Made by a program: the position numbers and the translations under genes. This document shows, one piece after another, positions 43,864 through 51,436 of a stretch of 64,000 nucleotides of DNA (positions are counted from its first letter, which is position 1; every line of letters begins with the position of its first letter). The notes under the pieces were generated by a model. That model had not been told where the DNA came from, made no database searches, and saw nothing but the letters and a program-made list of their open reading frames with translations. Origin of the DNA: Streptomyces sp. MJM8645 (GTDB taxonomy: Bacteria > Actinomycetota > Actinomycetes > Streptomycetales > Streptomycetaceae); assembly GCF_001625365.1 (NCBI RefSeq), contig NZ_LJJF01000001.1, positions 2,612,501 through 2,676,500 on the forward strand, given 5' to 3'.

Positions 43864-44261
43864 GCTAGACCAACGATGGAGTGCGAGCCGATGTTCCGCA
43901 TGTTCTCGTTCTTCGGGAATTCCCAGGGAACTCCCAGGAATGCATGGTCGCGCGCGAATTGCGCGTTCCGGATCTGATGCAAGACCAACCCCCTGCCGGT
44001 TTCGGCCCGCCGCAGCTCGGCGGGCCTCGTGAATTCCGCCCGGGGGCGGGCTGTCGCCCCCTGGACGTACGGCCCGTGGGCCCGTCGAGTTGACAGGGCC
44101 ACGGGCCGTACACCGTACCGCTATTGCGTTAATACCGGCAGTTGACCGGCCAGTAGGGATGTCCGCGGTCGGGGCGCCTCTCGGACAGTTACCGGATTCT
44201 TACTCATCCGCATTCCGGGCAAATGTCGCCGCCAACGGTCATTACCTGCTGGTAACAGGCA
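43864..44261. other. 398-bp gap between proS and the SprT-like gene
   Basis: No gene is supported. It holds a 13-bp inverted repeat (44067-44111) and the palindrome GGGAATTCCC at 43915-43924. The promoter of the SprT-like gene should be at the left end, but no clear hexamers were recognised. Confidence 0.45.
44067..44111. terminator. Long-arm inverted repeat downstream of proS
   Basis: Perfect 13-bp arms (GTACGGCCCGTGG at 44067-44079, partner 44099-44111) enclose a 19-base loop that contains TTGACA. It lies about 150 bases beyond the proS stop (minus strand). A terminator is likely; an operator is an alternative. Confidence 0.5.
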
Positions 44262-45674
44262 TCAGTACGCGCGGGCGACGATCGCGATATTGCCGTCCTG
44301 GTCGTCCGCCAGCGGCACCGAGCCGTCGGCCGCGACAATGCAGCGCACCGAAACGCCCTGCTCGGCGAGCTTGGCCTCGCCCTCCGGACCGAGGTCGGCC
44401 CAGGAGATCCGGCCCCAGCCGGTCGCGGCGGCCTCGGCGGCCTCCTCGATGGTCTTGACGTCGACGGTACGGGCCTCGCGGCGCTCGCGGGACTGGCGCA
44501 GCAGCAGCGCTTGGTCCTCCTCCAGGATGCCCGGGACCAGCGCGGCCAGGGAGTCGATGGAGACGGGCTCCTTGCCGCCGGGGATCCGGCGGGCCAGCAT
44601 CGCGGTGCCGTTCTCGAGGTCGCGCGGGCCGACCTCGATGCGCAGCGGCACGCCCTTGAGCTCCCAGTCCACCGCGCGGCGGCCGAACGGGGTGTCGGTG
44701 CGGTCGTCGACGACCACCCGGACACCGGCGGCCTCCAGCGTGGCGCCGATCTCGCGCACCTTGGCGATGACCGCGTCGTCGCCCTTGATGGCGAGCACGA
44801 CGGCCTGGACGGCGGCCAGTCGCGGGGGCACCCGCAGGCCGTTGTCGTCGCCGTGGGACATGATCAGGCCGCCGACCATGCGGGTCGAGACGCCCCAGGA
44901 GGTCTGCCAGACGTGCTCGCGCTCGGCGCCCTGGAGCTGGTAGGTCGTGTTGAACGCCTTGGCGAAGTTCTGGCCCAGCTCGTGGCTGGTGCCCATCTGC
45001 AGCGCCTTGCCGTCGCCCATCATGCCCTCCAGGGTGAGGGTGTTGATGGCGCCGGCGAACCGCTCCTTGGCGGTCTTGCGGCCGAGCACGACGTCGATGC
45101 CGAGCACGTTCGTCATGAAGTCGCCGTAGACCTGGGTGTGGATCATCGACGCGTACGCGCGGGCGTCCTCGTAGGTGGCGTGGGCGGTGTGGCCCTCCTG
45201 CCAGAGGAACTCGGTGGTGCGCAGGAAGACGCGCGGGCGCAGCTCCCAACGGACCACGTTGGCCCACTGGTTGATCAGCAGGGGCAGGTCGCGGTGGCTC
45301 TGCACCCACTTCGAGAAGTACTCGTTGATGATCGTCTCGGAGGTGGGCCGGACGACGACCGGCTCGTCGAGCTGCTTGCCGCCGCCGTGGGTGACCACCG
45401 CGAGCTCGGGGGCGAAGCCCTCGACGTGCTCGGCCTCCCTGGTCAGGTAGGACTGCGGGATGAACATCGGGAAGTAGGCGTTCTGCGCGCCGGCCTTCTT
45501 GATCCGCGCGTCCATCTCCTGCTGCATCCGCTCCCACAGGCCGTAGCCGTACGGTCGGATGACCATGGTGCCGCGCACCGGACCGTTGTCGGCCAGCTCG
45601 GCCTTGTTGATGAGGTCCTGGTACCAGCGCGGGAAGTCTTCCGCCTGAGGGGTGAGAACGGGTGCCTTAGCCAT
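44262..45674 (-). CDS. proS: Prolyl-tRNA synthetase, compact archaeal/eukaryotic-like (type 3) form
   Basis: A 470-residue class II synthetase that charges tRNA-Pro. Class II motifs include GTMVIRPYGYGLWERMQQEMD (motif 1 region), RPTSETIINEYFSKWVQSHRDLPLLINQW, the motif 2 loop RTTEFLWQEGHTAHAT and an anticodon-binding domain. There is no bacterial INS editing insertion, and the C-terminus ends in VARAY, as in archaeal/eukaryotic-like enzymes. The usual streptomycete housekeeping enzyme is a longer INS-containing form, so this may be a second, possibly inhibitor-tolerant enzyme. ATG 45674 follows a TACCAT box with little leader. It is divergent from the methyltransferase. Confidence 0.9.
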   Translation of the reverse strand: MAKAPVLTPQAEDFPRWYQDLINKAELADNGPVRGTMVIRPYGYGLWERMQQEMDARIKKAGAQNAYFPMFIPQSYLTREAEHVEGFAPELAVVTHGGGKQLDEPVVVRPTSETIINEYFSKWVQSHRDLPLLINQWANVVRWELRPRVFLRTTEFLWQEGHTAHATYEDARAYASMIHTQVYGDFMTNVLGIDVVLGRKTAKERFAGAINTLTLEGMMGDGKALQMGTSHELGQNFAKAFNTTYQLQGAEREHVWQTSWGVSTRMVGGLIMSHGDDNGLRVPPRLAAVQAVVLAIKGDDAVIAKVREIGATLEAAGVRVVVDDRTDTPFGRRAVDWELKGVPLRIEVGPRDLENGTAMLARRIPGGKEPVSIDSLAALVPGILEEDQALLLRQSRERREARTVDVKTIEEAAEAAATGWGRISWADLGPEGEAKLAEQGVSVRCIVAADGSVPLADDQDGNIAIVARAY

Positions 45675-45731
45675 GGCCCGAATGGTACGGGGCGCGGCCC
45701 CCTGACTTCGAATCGATAACACGCCGGCGGC

Positions 45732-45771
45732 CGCCGGACGGACGACCACCGCACCCGCCGGACGGACGACC
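45732..45771. repeat. Direct repeat in the proS-methyltransferase divergent region
   Basis: CGCCGGACGGACGACC occurs at 45732-45747 and again at 45756-45771, 24 bases apart, within Pro/Arg-biased DNA between divergent gene starts. It may be a low-complexity duplication or a paired binding site. Confidence 0.5.
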
Positions 45772-45948
45772 GCGCACCCGCCGGCAGCAGACGGCGGCAC
45801 CCGCCGACCGCAGGGGGCGCACGACCGCGACACGCGCGCACCACCCTGCACCCCTCTGGACGCCGGGCCCGACCCGCTGTTCGCTGGAGTGGGGCGGGAC
45901 TTTGGGGGAGCCGTAGCAGCACACCGAAGGACCGGATGGGAGGCCGCG

Positions 45949-46773
45949 ATGGCTTCAGCTCGGACGACCGGCACGACCGTACGACCGACAGGCGCACGAC
46001 CGCACCACCCGCAGCCCGGGGCGGCGCGGCCCGCGCGGGCGCGCGACTGGGCGGAGATCCAGGAGCGCATGCTGGTGCCGCTCTACGAGGCGGTCCACGA
46101 CCGGCTGGAGGTCGGCCCGGCGACCAGCGTGCTGGGCCTGGGCTGCCGGTCCGGGCTGGCGCTGCTGCTCGCCGCCGGGCGCGGTGCCCAGGTCACCGGC
46201 CAGGAGCCGCGGGACGAGCTGCGCGAGCTGGCCCGCGGCCGCCGGCTGCGGGTGTGCGCGGGGGCCCGGCCGACCGCGGCCGTCCCCCGCTCGGCCCATT
46301 CGCTGGTGACGGTCTTCGAGCAGTTGCCCGGTTGCGCCGAGCCGGGTCCGGTGGTCGTCGAGGCCGCCCGGCTGACCCTCCCGGGCGGGCACGTGGTGCT
46401 GGCCGCCTGGGGCCCTCCGGAGCGCTGCCAGAGCGCCCCGGTGCTGGACGTGGCGCGGCGGCGGGCGGGCCGGACCACCGCGCGCGACCCGTTCGAGCTG
46501 AGCACGCCCGGCACGCTGGAGGACCTGCTCGCCCCGGCCGGCCTGCGCCCGGCCGGCAGCGGGCGGGTGAGCTGCCCGTTCGCCTACGCGGACCTGGACA
46601 GCGCGGTGCGCGGCCTGCTCTCCACCGGTCTTTTCGAGGCGGCCGAGGAGTTCTCCGGCGCGTCGCTGGTCGCCAAGGAGTTGGAGGAGGCGCTGCAGCC
46701 GTACCTGCGCGCGGACGGCTCGGTCCGGATGGAGAACGTCTTCCGCTACCTGGTCGCCGAACGGCCCCGGTAG
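45949..46773 (+). CDS. SAM-dependent methyltransferase-like protein
   Basis: A 274-residue protein with a Rossmann methyltransferase fold. Motif I is TSVLGLGCRSGLALLLAAGRGAQVTGQEP (residues about 59-87). Its glycine-loop cysteine (GLGC) replaces the more common GCG, and the substrate is unknown. An N-terminal Pro/Arg-rich region (1-30) precedes a WAEIQERMLVPLYEAVHDRL helix. ATG 45949 has GGGAGG five bases upstream. It is the only plus-strand gene between rpsP and ftsH. Confidence 0.8.
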   Translation: MASARTTGTTVRPTGARPHHPQPGAARPARARDWAEIQERMLVPLYEAVHDRLEVGPATSVLGLGCRSGLALLLAAGRGAQVTGQEPRDELRELARGRRLRVCAGARPTAAVPRSAHSLVTVFEQLPGCAEPGPVVVEAARLTLPGGHVVLAAWGPPERCQSAPVLDVARRRAGRTTARDPFELSTPGTLEDLLAPAGLRPAGSGRVSCPFAYADLDSAVRGLLSTGLFEAAEEFSGASLVAKELEEALQPYLRADGSVRMENVFRYLVAERPR

Positions 46774-46955
46774 CGGCGGCCGACCGGCCCCGACGGCGCG
46801 GGGAACGGGGCCCACGGCGACGCCCGAAGGAGCCCCCGGCGGCACCGGGAACGAGACCCCCCGGCAGCAATCGGACGGGCCCGGGCGACAACAGATCCGA
46901 CAGCGACGAAACCGGGGGCGCCCGCCCGCACGGCGAGCGCCCCCGGCCCGCCGTT

Positions 46956-48899
46956 TCACGCCTGGTCGAGCGACTTCCCGTCGGACCCGGAACCCTTCCG
47001 CGGCACCCCGGCCGCCCGGTACGCCTGCTCCTCGTCCAGCGTCTCCGCCTCCAGCAGCGCCGCCGCCAGCGCGTCCAGCCGGGCCCGCTCCTCGGTCAGC
47101 AGCTGTACCGCGTGCTCGTAGCACTCGGCGACGATCCGCCGGGCCTCCTCGTCCACCGCGTCGAGGGTGGTCGGCGCGGCGGAGAGCCCGTAGGCGCCCT
47201 GCGGGTCGGCGGGCACCGCGGTCAACCGGCCGACCCGCTCGCTCATCCCCCACCGGCCGGCCATCCCGCGGGCGATGTTGGTGACCTGCTCCAGGTCGCT
47301 CTCCGCTCCGGTGGTGATCACCCCGTAGACCACCTGCTCGGCCGCCATCCCGCCGAGCGCGCCGATGATCCGGCCGCGCAGGTAGGGCTCGGTGTACGAG
47401 TAGCGGTCGTTCTCCGGGGTGGACAGGGTGACGCCGAGCGCCCGGCCGCGCGGCACGATGGTGATCTTGCGGACGGGGTCGGCGCCGGGCTGCAGCATGC
47501 CCAGCAGCGCGTGCCCGCTCTCGTGGTAGGCCGTGCGCTCGCGCTCCTCCTGCGGCATCACCAGCGGCCGGACGGCGCCGAGCTGGACCTTCTCCAGGGC
47601 GTCCGAGAGGTCCCGCTCGTTCACCGCGTCCTGCTTGCGCTTGACGGCCAGCAGGGCGGCCTCGTTGACCAGGTTGGCGAGTTCGGCGCCGGTCATCCCG
47701 GGGGTGACCTTGGCCAGCCGGGTGAGGTCGGCGTCGCCGGCCAGCGGGACGGTCCGGGTGTGGATGCGCAGGATGGCGGCGCGGCCGTCCCGGTCGGGCG
47801 GGCTGACGGTGATCCGCCGGTCGAACCGGCCGGGGCGCAGCAGCGCCGGGTCGAGCACGTCCGCGCGGTTGGTCGCGGCGATCACGATGACGCCCTCGGA
47901 GCCGGTGAAGCCGTCCATCTCGGTGAGGATCTGGTTGAGCGTCTGCTCGCGCTCGTCGTGCCCGCTCATGCCGCCGCCCGCGCCGCGCTGGCGGCCGATG
48001 GTGTCGATCTCGTCGATGAAGATGATCGCCGGGGCGACCTTGCGGGCCTCGGCGAACAGTTCACGGACCCGGCTGGCGCCGACGCCGACGATCATCTCGA
48101 TGAACTCGGAGGCGGAGGCGGAGAAGAACGGCACGTCCGCCTCGCCGGCGACGGCCCGGGCGAGCAGGGTCTTGCCCGTCCCGGGCGGGCCGCTCAGCAG
48201 CACGCCGCGCGGCATCTTGGCGCCGAGCCTGCGGTACTGCTGCGGGTTCTTCAGGAAGTCGACCACCTCGGTGAGTTCGGCCTCGACCTCGTCGATGCCG
48301 GCCACGTCGGCGAAGGTGGTGCGCTTGCCCTGGTCGGCGGTGACCGGCTTGGGCGGGGCCTTGCGGCCAAGCGCGCCGGCGCCCAGCCCGCCGGCCATCC
48401 GGCGGGCGAGCAGCACCCAGATCAGGATCAGCAGGACCATGGGGGCCAGCGAGATCAGCAGGTTGGCGAGGAAGCTGCGCTGCTGGACCACCGGGGAGGT
48501 GGCGGTGACCTCGACGCCCTGCTGCTGCAGCGTGGTCCACAGGTTGTCGTTGGCGAAGGACGGCCGCTGGGTGGCGAAGTCGGTGTAGTCGCCCTTGCCG
48601 CCGTCCGGCTTGGGCTGGGCGCTCTTGAGGGTGCCCTCGATCGCGTCGCCCTTGGAGTAGATCTTGGTGATGTTGCCCTTGTTCAGCTGGTTGTTGAACT
48701 CGGTGTAGGAGATCGTGGTGGCGCCGGCGTTGCCGAAGTAGGACAGCAGCAGGTCGGAGATCAGGAACACCACGAGCGCGGTGAGGGCGAGTCCCATCCA
48801 GCCGCCGGGCATCCGGCGGCGGGGCGGCGGCGGGGGCGGGGCGCCCTCGGACCGCCAGGGCTGGTCGGGGGTCTGGCGCGGCGGCACGGGTTCGGTCAC
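46956..48899 (-). CDS. ftsH: ATP-dependent zinc metalloprotease FtsH
   Basis: A 647-residue membrane AAA+ protease. A proline-rich N-terminus ([13 protein letters not shown]) precedes two membrane spans (about 35-53 and 145-163) around an extracytoplasmic domain. The ATPase has Walker A GPPGTGKT (237-244), FIDEID and the [23 protein letters not shown]. The protease site is HESGH (459-463). It degrades misassembled membrane and short-lived soluble proteins. The GTG at 48899 is the only start before the first span. Confidence 0.95.
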   Translation of the reverse strand: MTEPVPPRQTPDQPWRSEGAPPPPPPRRRMPGGWMGLALTALVVFLISDLLLSYFGNAGATTISYTEFNNQLNKGNITKIYSKGDAIEGTLKSAQPKPDGGKGDYTDFATQRPSFANDNLWTTLQQQGVEVTATSPVVQQRSFLANLLISLAPMVLLILIWVLLARRMAGGLGAGALGRKAPPKPVTADQGKRTTFADVAGIDEVEAELTEVVDFLKNPQQYRRLGAKMPRGVLLSGPPGTGKTLLARAVAGEADVPFFSASASEFIEMIVGVGASRVRELFAEARKVAPAIIFIDEIDTIGRQRGAGGGMSGHDEREQTLNQILTEMDGFTGSEGVIVIAATNRADVLDPALLRPGRFDRRITVSPPDRDGRAAILRIHTRTVPLAGDADLTRLAKVTPGMTGAELANLVNEAALLAVKRKQDAVNERDLSDALEKVQLGAVRPLVMPQEERERTAYHESGHALLGMLQPGADPVRKITIVPRGRALGVTLSTPENDRYSYTEPYLRGRIIGALGGMAAEQVVYGVITTGAESDLEQVTNIARGMAGRWGMSERVGRLTAVPADPQGAYGLSAAPTTLDAVDEEARRIVAECYEHAVQLLTEERARLDALAAALLEAETLDEEQAYRAAGVPRKGSGSDGKSLDQA

Positions 48900-48979
48900 C
48901 CATCGGACGATACGGACGCGGGCTCGGGCGAGCCACCCGAAACGCCGCGCCGAGCACGCCCCTGACCAGCCGCGACGGG

Positions 48980-49025
48980 GCCCCGTCAGTGCCTGATCCC
49001 CGCCGCCCCGTCAGTGCCTGATCCC
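48980..49025. repeat. 21-bp direct repeat between ftsH and the GNAT gene
   Basis: GCCCCGTCAGTGCCTGATCCC occurs at 48980-49000 and 49005-49025, offset by 25 bases and identical. It lies in the 170-base gap downstream of the acetyltransferase stop. The purpose is unknown. Confidence 0.8.
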
Positions 49026-49069
49026 GGATCCCCACCCGTGACTCAGAGGCCTCGGCGCCCCGCCCGTGG

Positions 49070-49612
49070 CTACGCCTCGGCGCCCGGCCACTCCTCGGCG
49101 GTCAGCGCGAACCGCTCGTGGTCCCGCCAGTCGCCCTGGAGGAACAGCATCCGGGGGGTGAAGCCCTCGTGCCGGAAGCCCAGCCGCTTGGCCATCGCCA
49201 CCGACCGCTCGTTGTCCGGCTGCACGTTGATCTCCAGCCGGTGCAGGCCCAGCCCGCCGGCCGGCTGCGGGGCGAAGCAGCGGTCCAGGACCAGCCGCAG
49301 CCCCTCCGTCATCCGCCCGGTGCCGGCGAACGGCAGGTACGCGTCGTAGCCCAGCGCGCCGTTGCAGAACCGGCCCATCACGATGTTGGCGACATTCACC
49401 TTGCCGACCAGCCCGCCGGTCTCCCGGTCGACGATCAGAAAGGTACGCAGGCCCGGCCCCTGGCGGTCCAGCAGTTCGGCCAGGCCGTCCGGCTCGACCG
49501 GGTTCCACCGCCCGATGTGGTCGGCGGACCGTCGGACCGCCTCGGCGTACACGTCCTTGTCCTCGGCCCGCGGGGCCCTGATCGTCACTCGCACACCACC
49601 ATCATCGGGCAT
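49070..49612 (-). CDS. GNAT-family N-acetyltransferase (RimJ-like)
   Basis: A 180-residue acetyltransferase. The N-terminal VTIRAPRAEDKDVYAEAVRRSADHIGRWNPVEP matches the RimJ/RimL branch. The acetyl-CoA loop is in LPFAGTGRMTEGLRLVL, and LEINVQPDNERSVAMAKRLGFRHEG is the classical GNAT C-terminal motif. The substrate is unknown; ribosomal protein or small-molecule acetylation is possible. ATG 49612 lies 59 bases after the ffh stop, with a hairpin between. Confidence 0.85.
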   Translation of the reverse strand: MPDDGGVRVTIRAPRAEDKDVYAEAVRRSADHIGRWNPVEPDGLAELLDRQGPGLRTFLIVDRETGGLVGKVNVANIVMGRFCNGALGYDAYLPFAGTGRMTEGLRLVLDRCFAPQPAGGLGLHRLEINVQPDNERSVAMAKRLGFRHEGFTPRMLFLQGDWRDHERFALTAEEWPGAEA

Positions 49613-49613
49613 G

Positions 49614-49657
49614 CGAGCGGCCCGCCGCCCGGAAGATCCCGGACGGCGGGCCGCTCG
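49614..49657 (-). terminator. Hairpin after ffh
   Basis: The arms CGAGCGGCCCGCCG (49614-49627) and 49644-49657 form a 14-bp stem around 16 bases, 14 bases past the ffh stop. The left arm touches the acetyltransferase start, so readthrough would be needed to express that gene from ffh. Confidence 0.75.
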
Positions 49658-49671
49658 AACGACGGACCGGT

Positions 49672-51237
49672 CTACAGCAGGTCCTTGAACTCCTTGGGCA
49701 GCTCGAAGTCGGCCGGGCCCTTGCCCGCGCCGAGGCCGAACGCGCCGCCGCCGGCCGGGTCCTGGTCGCCGCCCGGGCCGAGCGCGCGGCGCTGGGCGGC
49801 CGCGGCCTCCTCCTGCGCCCGCTTGAGCGGGTTGCCGCTCTTGCGCTTGCCCTTGGCCTGCGGGGCCTTCTTGCCGGACTTCTTGGCGCCGCCGCCCATG
49901 CCCGGGATCCCCGGCATGCCGGGCACGCCCTTGCCGGAGGCCATCGCGGACATCATCTTGCGGGCGTCGAAGAACCGCTCGACCAGGTTCTTCACCTCGC
50001 CGACCTGGACACCCGAGCCCTTGGCGATGCGGGCCCGGCGGGAGCCGTTGATCAGCTCCGGCTCGGCGCGCTCGGCCGGGGTCATCGACTTGATGATCGC
50101 GCCGACCCGGTTGACGTCCTTGTCGTCGATGTTGTTGATCTGGTCGCGGATCTGACCCATCCCGGGCAGCATCCCCAGCAGCTTGGAGATCGAGCCCATC
50201 TTCTGGACCTGCTCCAGCTGCGACAGGAAGTCGTCCAGGGTGAACGCCTTCGGACCGCCGCGCAGCTTGGCGGCGATCTTCTCGGCCTCCTCCTGCGAGA
50301 AGGTCTGCTCGGCCTTCTCGATCAGCGAGAGGACGTCACCCATGCCGAGGATGCGCGAGGCCATCCGGTCGGGGTGGAAGGCGTCGAAGTCGTCGACCTT
50401 CTCGCCGTTGGAGGCGAACATGATCTGCCGGCCGGTGACGTGCGCGACCGACAGGGCGGCACCGCCGCGGGCGTCGCCGTCGAGCTTGGAGAGCACGACA
50501 CCGGTGAAGTCGACGCCGTCGAGGAAGGCCTGCGCGGTGGTGACCGCGTCCTGGCCGATCATCGCGTCGACGACGAACAGGACCTCGTCCGGGTTGACCG
50601 CGGCGCGGATGTCCGCGGCCTGCTGCATCAGCTCGGCGTCGATGCCCAGGCGTCCGGCGGTGTCGACGACGACGACGTCGTACTGCTTCTGCTTGGCGTA
50701 CTCGATCGAGTCCTTGGCCACCTGCACCGGGTCGCCGACGCCGTTGCCCGGCTGCGGGCCGTAGAAGGCCACACCGGCGCGCTCGGCGACCACCTGGAGC
50801 TGGTTGACGGCGTTGGGCCGCTGGAGGTCGCAGGCGACCAGCAGCGGGGTGTGCTTCTGGCTCTTCAGCCAGTGGCCGAGCTTGCCCGCGAGGGTGGTCT
50901 TACCGGCACCCTGCAGACCGGCGAGCATGATCACCGTCGGGCCGCTCTTGGCGAACCGGACCCGGCGGGTCTCGCCGCCGAGGATCGCGATGAGCTCCTC
51001 GTTGACGATCTTGATGATCTGCTGCGCGGGGTTGAGCGCGCCCGAGACCTCGGCGCCGGCCGCCCGCTCCTTGACCTGCTTGATGAAGGCCCGCACGACC
51101 GGCAGCGCGACGTCCGCCTCCAGCAGCGCGATGCGGATCTCGCGGGCGGTGGCCTCGATGTCCGCCTCGCTCAGGCGGCCCTTGCCCCGGAGGTTCTTGA
51201 ACGTCGCTGCGAGGCGATCGGAAAGAGTGTCGAACAC
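49672..51237 (-). CDS. ffh: Signal recognition particle protein Ffh
   Basis: A 521-residue SRP54 GTPase that delivers nascent membrane proteins to FtsY. The N-domain VFDTLSDRLAATFKNLRGKGRLSEADIEATAREIRIALLEADVA, the G1 loop GLQGAGKTTLAGKLG, TAGRLGID and the TKLDGDARGG loop are present. The methionine-rich M domain (MTPAERAEPELINGSRRARIAKGSG) is followed by a Lys/Gly-rich tail. The GTG at 51237 begins the conserved V-F-D-T, with GAGGA upstream. Length fits actinobacterial Ffh. Confidence 0.95.
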   Translation of the reverse strand: MFDTLSDRLAATFKNLRGKGRLSEADIEATAREIRIALLEADVALPVVRAFIKQVKERAAGAEVSGALNPAQQIIKIVNEELIAILGGETRRVRFAKSGPTVIMLAGLQGAGKTTLAGKLGHWLKSQKHTPLLVACDLQRPNAVNQLQVVAERAGVAFYGPQPGNGVGDPVQVAKDSIEYAKQKQYDVVVVDTAGRLGIDAELMQQAADIRAAVNPDEVLFVVDAMIGQDAVTTAQAFLDGVDFTGVVLSKLDGDARGGAALSVAHVTGRQIMFASNGEKVDDFDAFHPDRMASRILGMGDVLSLIEKAEQTFSQEEAEKIAAKLRGGPKAFTLDDFLSQLEQVQKMGSISKLLGMLPGMGQIRDQINNIDDKDVNRVGAIIKSMTPAERAEPELINGSRRARIAKGSGVQVGEVKNLVERFFDARKMMSAMASGKGVPGMPGIPGMGGGAKKSGKKAPQAKGKRKSGNPLKRAQEEAAAAQRRALGPGGDQDPAGGGAFGLGAGKGPADFELPKEFKDLL

Positions 51238-51436
51238 GTCGTCGCGGGTCCTCTGCGGCATCGGTATCGGTACGGTCGTCGCCCACCAGGGTATCCGGCC
51301 GCCCCGGGTATGGTCTCCACCCGGGTTGCCACGACCTCGGAACGGGCCTCGGAACAGGCCTTGGAACGGACCTCGGCAGGCGTCGGCGGACCCCGGCGGA
51401 CCGACCCCGGCGGAATCCGGCGGGCCCCGGCGCGAC

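Noticed and set aside
45936..48965. 1009-codon open frame on the plus strand over the methyltransferase and antisense to ftsH
   Set aside because: It runs out of frame with the methyltransferase and opposite ftsH, with no domain signature; a third-position GC artefact.
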